Origin: a virus
DNA length: 27,055 nucleotides
Virus record (IMG/VR): IMGVR_UViG_3300047481_001936
Coordinates: 1 to 27,055 of that record
Direction: 5' to 3' (one strand)
In this document: piece by piece, positions 22,007-27,055 of the stretch
How positions within the stretch are numbered: the first letter of the stretch is position 1
How the letters are laid out: each line of letters opens with the position of its first letter
Notes under the pieces: generated by a model
Seen by the model: the letters and a program-made list of their open reading frames with translations, nothing else
Database searches by the model: none
Told to the model about the DNA's origin: nothing
Program-made: the position numbers and the translations under genes

Positions 22007-23222
22007 CTTTTTTTACAATAGAATTTACTTCGGATTTTAACTTTGCACCTTTTCTAGATTTTAGAAATTTGTTGACATGTCTGTTGACCATTGAATTTAG
22101 ATTATTTTCTGCTAAACCATATCCAATTGGTCTAAACATTTGTTGTGCTCCATAATAACCAAAGGCCGGATCTATTGGTTCTCTTCTTCTTTGTGACATG
22201 GTTGGTTGTGTGCTTTGACCCACCAAGTTTGATCTAGTTTCTGCGCCAACTGCACCCAAATATTCTGGTTCTCTTATTCTTATTGGTCTACCGGAACCAT
22301 CATCATCAGAACCAAGTAACTTACTGGCTCCGTAACCCAACAAAGCAAGTCTTCCGTATTTTCCTAGTTTTCCTAGTCTTCCTGTTTTTGCCATTTTGTC
22401 TGTTACCCTTACTCTCTGTATTGCTTTTTGTATAGCAGTTTTTTGTGGTCTTGCTATTTTTGTTTGTGGATACTTTGGAGGCAATTGCATATTACCTTCT
22501 CTATAACTAGATGCCATTCTTTCATTTCTTGATCGTGCAATGTTTGCTCTTACTGTTTTTTGTATTTCTGCTTTTGATTTTGTTGCAGCAGAAACTGCTT
22601 GAGCTCCTTGAGTTCCTGCTTTTGCCGCATCAACTGCATTTGATGTTGTTTTTGGCAATTGCATATTACCTTCTCTATAACTAGATGCCATTCTTTCATT
22701 TCTTGATCGTGCAATGTTTGCTCTTACTGTTTTTTGTATTTCTGCTTTTGCTTTTGCGGCAGCAGAAACTGCTTGGGCTCCTTGAGTTCCTGCTTTTGCC
22801 GCATCAACTGCATTTGATGTTGTTTTTGCTGCTGTGGCAGCAGCGTCAGTTGCTTTTGCGGCAGTTGAAAGTCCTTTTGCTGCTTTTCCTAATTTTGCCG
22901 CACCTCCAGCAAATGGAATTACACTTGCGGCAGCCATTCCACCTCTCATCGCAGCATCACCATATTGTCCTTGTACGACATCAACCGCTCCACTGGCAAG
23001 ATCCATCACAGCACCAACTCCCTGACCAACTACTGGAATAAAACTTGCACCCGCAGATACAACATCTGCATAATTTTGAATTGTGTCAACTATACCTCCA
23101 TCTTCTTCATCGTCTTCTGCGGAAGCTATGAATTTATATTCTTCAAGGTTTTTGCTCTCACTCAAGTAATTTTTTTGAGTGTTTGCTTGTAACCAGTAAA
23201 GATATGTTTCTTTGTTATTCAT
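21999..23222 (-). CDS. Late protein with pre-toxin-like hydrophobic region and 58-residue duplication
   Basis: This 407-residue protein has an acidic N-terminus (ASAEDDEEDGG) and then, at about residues 50-115, Gly/Ala-rich hydrophobic helices (GASFIPVVGQGVGAVMDLAS then AAASVIPFAGGAAKLGKAAK). These resemble the helical segment before the toxin in polymorphic toxins and contact-dependent effectors. Two adjacent 58-residue copies follow (KTTSNAVDAAKAGTQGAQAV to NMQLP), then a basic linker and a C-terminal region (LAENNLNSMVNRHVNKF). No toxin domain is recognised at the end. It may be an ejected, membrane-inserting virion protein. The gene directly follows the FmdB-type gene (TGAATG), with GGAGAGG upstream. 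Confidence 0.65.
   Translation of the reverse strand: MNNKETYLYWLQANTQKNYLSESKNLEEYKFIASAEDDEEDGGIVDTIQNYADVVSAGASFIPVVGQGVGAVMDLASGAVDVVQGQYGDAAMRGGMAAASVIPFAGGAAKLGKAAKGLSTAAKATDAAATAAKTTSNAVDAAKAGTQGAQAVSAAAKAKAEIQKTVRANIARSRNERMASSYREGNMQLPKTTSNAVDAAKAGTQGAQAVSAATKSKAEIQKTVRANIARSRNERMASSYREGNMQLPPKYPQTKIARPQKTAIQKAIQRVRVTDKMAKTGRLGKLGKYGRLALLGYGASKLLGSDDDGSGRPIRIREPEYLGAVGAETRSNLVGQSTQPTMSQRRREPIDPAFGYYGAQQMFRPIGYGLAENNLNSMVNRHVNKFLKSRKGAKLKSEVNSIVKKVD
22480..22827. repeat. Tandem 174-bp duplication inside the 407-residue protein gene
   Basis: Bases 22480-22653 and 22654-22827 are adjacent direct copies of 174 bp that differ at about 4 positions by my alignment, changing 2 of 58 residues. 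The unit is a multiple of three, so the frame is kept. The near-identity implies a recent event or ongoing homogenisation. Confidence 0.9.
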
Positions 23223-23522
23223 TCAACCTCTCCAGAGTCTGCCAGTGTTTGTTTTTGTTTTTTCTAGTTTACCGTGATACTTTTTGGACAAACCAGATTT
23301 CATTTTGTTCATTAGTTCTGACCATCTTCCTCCAGTTGCTTTGTCTGGAGACATTGTTGCATCGCTTCCAAGACCCGGTAACAATGTTGAAAAATCTTTG
23401 TTTATTTTCTTTTTGTTACATTTTGGGCATTTATCTTTTGTGGGCAAATCTCTTTCACTTATTTTTAAAACTTTTTCAAATTTATAATCACACGCTTCAC
23501 AAACATAACCATAATTTGGCAT
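23223..23522 (-). CDS. FmdB-family zinc ribbon protein
   Basis: This 99-residue protein begins MPNYGYVCEACDYKFEKV and has a second pair CPKC at C32/C35; with C8 and C11 these form the four-Cys zinc ribbon of the FmdB regulatory protein family. In bacteria these are small putative regulators; many phages carry one among late genes, with unknown role. The C-terminal half (GRWSELMNKMKSGLSKKYHG) is basic and typical of the phage versions. It sits in the late operon led by the promoter at 24182, with GAGGG before ATG 23522. Confidence 0.82.
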   Translation of the reverse strand: MPNYGYVCEACDYKFEKVLKISERDLPTKDKCPKCNKKKINKDFSTLLPGLGSDATMSPDKATGGRWSELMNKMKSGLSKKYHGKLEKTKTNTGRLWRG

Positions 23523-23524
23523 TT

Positions 23525-23791
23525 TTAACCCTCTTGTGCTTTCTGCTGAGCTCTTTGTACTCTTCTTTCCAAATCTCTATCAATTGTGTTCATTTCCGGT
23601 GGAACTTGTTGTCTACCGAAACCATTCATTCTTCTGTCAAATGTAGATTGACGAGCTTTTCCTATTGCATTATTTCCTTCTGGAACATTTACTGCAAATG
23701 GACCGCCTTGTCTCCTTGCAAGAAGTCTTTCCTTTTCGTTTTGCACTGCGTTTCTTCCAACATTTGTTGGTGTGAATCTTTGATTGGCCAT
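23525..23791 (-). CDS. Small basic late protein, unknown function
   Basis: This 88-residue, Arg/Gln/Asn-rich, low-hydrophobicity protein has a helical charged end (IDRDLERRVQRAQQKAQEG). No motif or family recognised. GAGGT precedes ATG 23791. Spacing is 3 nt to each neighbour, in the operon running 24163 to 21999. It may be a virion-associated or scaffold component, but nothing in the sequence shows this. Confidence 0.6.
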   Translation of the reverse strand: MANQRFTPTNVGRNAVQNEKERLLARRQGGPFAVNVPEGNNAIGKARQSTFDRRMNGFGRQQVPPEMNTIDRDLERRVQRAQQKAQEG

Positions 23792-23794
23792 TTG

Positions 23795-24163
23795 TTACCT
23801 CTTTTTCTTTAATCTTTTTCCGATTATGTCTCTTACTCTATTTCCCAAGATTCTCATGTTTGTGCTTTTTTGTGCGCCATATATTTTGCCTGCTTCTTCG
23901 GATGGACTCACACGGCGACCAGTTTTGCTGCTTTGACCCCGAACTGTAGATGTGAACATATCTTTCATTGCATTTAGGGCGCGAGCGGAATGTTGTGGGG
24001 ATTTTGCATTTACCACTCTTTCCATTGAGTTGTGTAACAAACCTATGTGCCTTTCGGCATCCATCATATTTTCTTTATGTTTTGTTCTCAATGCACGAAT
24101 TTTTTGGTTTGCTATATCAACAACTTTTTGTGCATGTCCTCTACAAATATCTGGTATTGCCAT
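23795..24163 (-). CDS. Small basic late protein, first gene of its operon
   Basis: This 122-residue, mostly helical protein has His and Arg residues (MAIPDICRGHAQKVVDIANQ at the start) and a strongly basic end (RVRDIIGKRLKKKR). The charge suggests nucleic-acid binding, perhaps inside the head, but no domain is recognised. It is the first gene after the TATAAATA promoter at 24182, with GAGGA 8 nt before ATG 24163 in a leader of about 13 nt. Confidence 0.62.
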   Translation of the reverse strand: MAIPDICRGHAQKVVDIANQKIRALRTKHKENMMDAERHIGLLHNSMERVVNAKSPQHSARALNAMKDMFTSTVRGQSSKTGRRVSPSEEAGKIYGAQKSTNMRILGNRVRDIIGKRLKKKR

Positions 24164-24181
24164 GATCTTATCCTCTTGGTA

Positions 24182-24189
24182 TATTTATA
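24182..24189 (-). promoter_or_regulatory. T4-type late promoter (TATAAATA)
   Basis: Exact TATAAATA on the - strand, within the T-rich tail of the terminator at 24195. The predicted start at 24176 gives a 13-nt leader with GAGGA before ATG 24163. Confidence 0.78.
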
Positions 24190-24194
24190 AAAGA

Positions 24195-24223
24195 AAATGC
24201 GCCGATTTACCATCGGCGCATTT
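24195..24223 (-). terminator. Rho-independent terminator
   Basis: AAATGCGCCGAT (24195-24206) pairs perfectly with ATCGGCGCATTT (24212-24223) around a 5-nt loop. On the - strand TTTTCTTTT follows. It ends the HNH endonuclease transcript (stop at 24271) just before the late promoter. Confidence 0.88.
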
Positions 24224-24270
24224 CCCACCCACATATATTCTATTGTCCATTGCCGTTTATATCTATGTTT

Positions 24271-24780
24271 TTAAACATTTACCCAACGATTCCATAAAAC
24301 TAACTCATTTTCGTGTAAATGCTCTATTTGATAACCAATTGCATAAACTGGTTTTGGTTGTACCAAAAGTTTCATTTTTGCTTCGTGAGGTGTTCTGCTT
24401 CCTTTTTTCCTGTTGCAGTGCAAACAACAACAGACCATATTTTCCCATGTGTTGCCACCTCCCCTTGACCTCGGAATCACATGGTCTATCGTAGCAGATT
24501 TTTCCGATAAAGTAGAGGAACAGTATTGGCATTTTGATCTATCCCTTATTATTAAATTCTTTTTAGAAGGTCTTATTTCTGCTCTTGGTATGCGAACATA
24601 CTTATTAAGCATCAATGCACTTGGTAAATAAAATATACCATTAGATGTCATAATCTGGTAGTCATTTTCATAATTGTATGGTTTTGATGCCTTACCAGAC
24701 ATATAGAGTTGGACTGCGCGAATCCAATCTATTACTTTTATTACTTCTTCTGATGCGTTTAACAATAACACTTTTCGCAT
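24271..24780 (-). CDS. HNH endonuclease
   Basis: This 169-residue nuclease carries zinc Cys pairs C84/C87 (CQYC) and C119/C122 (CLHC), and the HNH core TIDHVIPRSRGG with H100, WEN114 and N123, followed by KKGSRTPHEAKMKL. These are hallmarks of a widespread bacterial and phage HNH family. The N-terminal 75 residues (RAVQLYMSGKASKPYNYE) are also typical of full-length members. It may cut DNA in packaging or repair, or be a free-standing homing enzyme. No Shine-Dalgarno sequence precedes ATG 24780; a perfect consensus sigma70 promoter ends 6 nt upstream, and a strong terminator lies downstream, so it is an independent early unit inside the late block. Confidence 0.92.
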   Translation of the reverse strand: MRKVLLLNASEEVIKVIDWIRAVQLYMSGKASKPYNYENDYQIMTSNGIFYLPSALMLNKYVRIPRAEIRPSKKNLIIRDRSKCQYCSSTLSEKSATIDHVIPRSRGGGNTWENMVCCCLHCNRKKGSRTPHEAKMKLLVQPKPVYAIGYQIEHLHENELVLWNRWVNV

Positions 24781-24786
24781 AGTGGA

Positions 24787-24815
24787 ATTATAGTAATCAG
24801 TTAATTATATGTCAA
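24787..24815 (-). promoter_or_regulatory. Perfect-consensus sigma70 promoter with predicted leaderless start
   Basis: On the - strand: TTGACA (24810-24815), 17 bp, TATAAT (24787-24792), then 6 nt to ATG 24780. Both hexamers and the spacer match the sigma70 consensus exactly. The -35 box overlaps the stop codon of the upstream gene (24812-24814). Confidence 0.88.
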
Positions 24816-25984
24816 ATAGAATTGTTTTTTCTTTTTAAGGAAATCTCGGCTGCCTTCTTTGCTCTCATGCGAAGAATTTCTCTTGGAGTCATCTGACTTT
24901 CTGGTTTTTGAGGCATTGGTCTTTGACCCAATTTTGCAACTATTTGATCGTGGGACATTCCACCACGATCAGAAAGGCGATCATATTCTGCATCCCATCT
25001 TTCCTCTTCTTCTTTGCCTTCATTTATTTTTTTCTTGCGAATCTGCCGTCTTTGGCGATCCAACATTTTAATTGCATGAAGAAGCGATCCTTCATTTTTC
25101 TTTTTACGATCTAAAAAGTAACTTGTGTTTACATGATATGGTCTACTGGCAGAAAAATCACCTCTTTCTGGTTTCCAATCTTCATCCTCTACTTTTTGAT
25201 GTTCGGTGTTAATTGTGTGCGTCTTTGATAATTTTTTGGATAAAAAGTCATATAAACTTTTTCTAGTATCTCTCAGATCTCCACTTTTAGTTTTTTGCAT
25301 CTCTTCACTTGGTGTTGAACTGGTAAATATTATTCGATCTGGATTATGTGATTTTAAATGATGACGAATTGCAGGCAAAACTGTTCGGAAAATTCCTAAA
25401 GACTTGTGACCTTCTTCGTCGGTTTTGCGCGACTCGCCATCAATATCAAAACTGATTTCGCTTGTGGTTCTTATTCCTTTTCTTTGCAAGGAAGGATGGG
25501 ATTCTCTGTGATGAATGTAAACATTACCTTCTTTTCCTTCTGGTGTTCTGAAGGAATAAGTGTGTGATCCTTGTTCTCTGTATTTGGGGCCAAGCATTTC
25601 TGCATTTTTTCCGAAAGTGAAATCGGGTCTAAATGTATATGATAAATTATTTGATCCTTTTATTTTTCCTCGGTATACACGACTATGAGAACTCATTGGA
25701 TCTAGTACTTTAGTAAAATATGGGTGTTTGCGAATTTTTTCGACAAATTTATCTCTCTCATTAACATCATCATCTGTTAATGGTTTTTCTTTTGCTAGTT
25801 TAGGAAGTCTTTTGTTTTCCTTGTCTGCTTGTCTTGTTAACTTCACATAATCTTTTAACATTTCTCTGCTGACACCTTTAATTGGATAATCTGCATCTCC
25901 AACACGAGAATGTTTTGTTGCAAAGAGATTTTGTCTCTTCTTTACTGCTTCATTAAGTTGATTGACAAGTTTTTCTATTTTCAT
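24812..25984 (-). CDS. Late protein, unknown function, prohead-targeting-like start
   Basis: This 390-residue protein begins MKIEKLVNQLNEAVKKRQNL, with a possible cut after LNE. The middle (about residues 170-250: TSEISFDIDG, SLGIFRTVLPAIRHHLKSHN, PDRIIFTSS, RKSLYDFLSKKL) fits a recurrent, unnamed phage module with a VF.TV helix, an IIF strand and an R..LY helix. The C-terminus is a charged helix rich in Arg, Lys and Glu (PREILRMRAKKAAEISLKRK). Between them lie GSLLHAIKMLDRQRRQ and KKINEGKEEEERWD, further possible processing sites. ATG 25984 overlaps the lysozyme stop (ATGA). Function unknown; the position and N-terminus hint at a packaged protein. Confidence 0.65.
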   Translation of the reverse strand: MKIEKLVNQLNEAVKKRQNLFATKHSRVGDADYPIKGVSREMLKDYVKLTRQADKENKRLPKLAKEKPLTDDDVNERDKFVEKIRKHPYFTKVLDPMSSHSRVYRGKIKGSNNLSYTFRPDFTFGKNAEMLGPKYREQGSHTYSFRTPEGKEGNVYIHHRESHPSLQRKGIRTTSEISFDIDGESRKTDEEGHKSLGIFRTVLPAIRHHLKSHNPDRIIFTSSTPSEEMQKTKSGDLRDTRKSLYDFLSKKLSKTHTINTEHQKVEDEDWKPERGDFSASRPYHVNTSYFLDRKKKNEGSLLHAIKMLDRQRRQIRKKKINEGKEEEERWDAEYDRLSDRGGMSHDQIVAKLGQRPMPQKPESQMTPREILRMRAKKAAEISLKRKNNSI

Positions 25985-26775
25985 TTTGAATATGTAGGTT
26001 CACCTTTCTGATTAAATCCAGACACCTTGCCTTGCCACATGGCGCCTTCCACTGATCTTCTTCTGACCAAACCAGAACGAACTTGACCACCAGACTTGTT
26101 ATAAAGGGACATAGCATTTGGTACTTCATGCCACTTTGATGGATCACTTAATTTTCCAGATATTGTCTCAAAACCTTTTTTGCCATAAAATCCTGTGCCA
26201 AAATTATGAGCAAACGATGTTACTGCTGCTTGCTGGTGTGGTTTCATTTTGTCCCAGTGTGGTACTGTCTTTGATAATTTGTTTTTCATATCTTCAACAT
26301 GAGACTCAAGATGTTTGTCTGCTTCTTCTCTTGTGACACTATCACCAAGTTTTACTGGTCGTCCATCAGCGTGTCTTGTCATCCCCCATCCAATTGTCGG
26401 AACACCACTTTTTGTTAATTTATCAGCATAAGCATTTGATCTAAAACCTTCAAAATGTTTTATCACACCATGCGAGAGATCAGTAAATCCAAGACCATTT
26501 GGTTTTGTTGGTTCTTGCTTTTGAACCTCTTTTTGTTTAGGTGCCGGGGATACTTGTGAAACAACCCTATTACCAAGAGCATTGGGTTTTTCCTTTTGAG
26601 TATGCCCGGCTAGTGATAATGCAATTGGTACGGCTGCAAGACCAGCACCAATTCCTAAATTACGAATGAAACTCTTTCCTTTTTTTGAAAAGATTGCTTC
26701 GTTTATTTTTTTTGTTTTTTTGGTCTTATACCTACAACCACAAGACTCTTCGTAAAACATTGAAAACGATTTCAT
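25981..26775 (-). CDS. GH24 lysozyme (endolysin-like) with N-terminal targeting and membrane segment
   Basis: Residues ~98-262 of this 264-residue protein form a T4-lysozyme-family muramidase. E109 in HFEGF, D118 nine residues later and T127 in TIGWG align with E11, D20 and T26 of T4 lysozyme. AVTSFAHNFG and VRRRSVEGAMW are also typical. The 95 residues before it are unusual: a prohead-targeting-like start (MKSFSMFYEESCGC), a second possible cut after KINE before A, and a hydrophobic span (NLGIGAGLAAVPIALSLAG), then a linker. It could be a signal-arrest endolysin or a virion lysozyme carried into the host. It overlaps both neighbours by 4 nt. Confidence 0.88.
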   Translation of the reverse strand: MKSFSMFYEESCGCRYKTKKTKKINEAIFSKKGKSFIRNLGIGAGLAAVPIALSLAGHTQKEKPNALGNRVVSQVSPAPKQKEVQKQEPTKPNGLGFTDLSHGVIKHFEGFRSNAYADKLTKSGVPTIGWGMTRHADGRPVKLGDSVTREEADKHLESHVEDMKNKLSKTVPHWDKMKPHQQAAVTSFAHNFGTGFYGKKGFETISGKLSDPSKWHEVPNAMSLYNKSGGQVRSGLVRRRSVEGAMWQGKVSGFNQKGEPTYSK

Positions 26776-27050
26776 TCATAAAACTCCGGGTATTCTTTAC
26801 CATACATTCTTATTAATCTGCCTGCAAGTGCATTTGCTTCATCTTCGTGTGGAGAACCAGTTGAACCATCTAACATACTAGGGTCATCAATTTCTTCATG
26901 TTGTTTTTGATGAACCATTTCATGTGCAATACTTCTGCAAATATCACAAAGAGCGCGGTTCTTTACATAAATTTTCATTTCACCATTGCCAAGATTATAA
27001 TTTGCAGTTGTCATTTCTGGTTCACGAACCACCAATGTATGAATATCCAT
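26772..27050 (-). CDS. Zincin-type metallopeptidase-like protein (HExxH)
   Basis: This 92-residue protein has HEMVH (residues 43-47), the zinc-binding HExxH motif, then GSPHEDEANALAGRLI with E71 as a plausible third ligand. A strand-like segment (EMKIYVKNRALCDICRSIA) before the motif matches small phage zincins. It would hydrolyse peptide bonds; the substrate could be a virion protein or a cell-wall peptide. An in-frame TGA lies immediately before ATG 27050, so the visible start is probably real, though its ribosome site would be outside the window. Its stop overlaps the lysozyme start by 4 nt, so the two are probably co-translated. Confidence 0.75.
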   Translation of the reverse strand: MDIHTLVVREPEMTTANYNLGNGEMKIYVKNRALCDICRSIAHEMVHQKQHEEIDDPSMLDGSTGSPHEDEANALAGRLIRMYGKEYPEFYE

Positions 27051-27055
27051 TCAAG

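Noticed and set aside
23183-23812. 209-residue + strand open frame
   Set aside because: It runs antisense across three - strand genes; Phe/Leu/Cys-rich antisense of Lys/Glu-rich coding.
1-27055. CRISPR array, insertion sequence, intein or integrase
   Set aside because: No spaced direct repeats, transposase, splicing motifs or recombinase signatures were seen on reading the frames.

Overview
The window looks like part of the genome of a T4-related myovirus, probably from an aquatic setting. It is AT-rich and densely packed, with many ATGA or TGATG start/stop overlaps. It carries a T4-type replication set (family B polymerase, UvsX-like recombinase, DnaB/gp41-like helicase, gp61-like primase) and T4-type late promoters (TATAAATA). 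No host genes, rRNA or recognisable tRNA were seen. The host may belong to a lineage that uses PEP-CTERM/exosortase sorting, because one phage gene encodes a secreted protein ending in a PSPG-hydrophobic-RRR tail of the kind I associate with Planctomycetota; this host inference is tentative.

Positions 1-8962 (+ strand) hold early, replication and nucleotide genes: a truncated phosphoribosyltransferase-like/RMF-like protein, a metallophosphoesterase, a small membrane protein, the C-terminal part of a split DNA polymerase, UvsX, replicative helicase, primase, two small proteins, ThyX, and an adenosylcobalamin-dependent ribonucleotide reductase. Positions 9210-9363 form a regulatory island: late promoters on both strands flank a 75-nt GC-rich element that folds into a 13-bp stem with a branched interior, a candidate small RNA. 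A RuvC-like resolvase follows on the + strand.

From 9907 to 27050 everything is on the - strand and is mostly late: two proteins with PEP-CTERM-like tails, a lipoprotein and a holin-like protein (possible lysis genes), a KxDG nucleotidyltransferase-like protein, large multi-domain proteins built from recurrent phage modules, a duplicated pre-toxin-like protein, an FmdB-type zinc ribbon, a GH24 lysozyme and a HExxH peptidase. Several late proteins begin with a T4 internal-protein-like targeting peptide (MKSF..FLKE|S type), which suggests that they are packaged into the prohead and processed.

The most striking pattern is in expression signals. Three genes (polymerase C-part, RecB-like nuclease, HNH endonuclease) have near-consensus or perfect sigma70 promoters with a 17-bp spacer and exactly 6 nt between the -10 box and the ATG. 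They also lack Shine-Dalgarno sequences, so they are predicted to be leaderless mRNAs. In each case the -35 box lies on the stop codon region of the preceding gene. Two of these units end in a hairpin terminator followed directly by a TATAAATA late promoter, so they form self-contained early cassettes inside the late gene block. The late promoters in contrast drive leaders of about 12-13 nt that contain a Shine-Dalgarno sequence.
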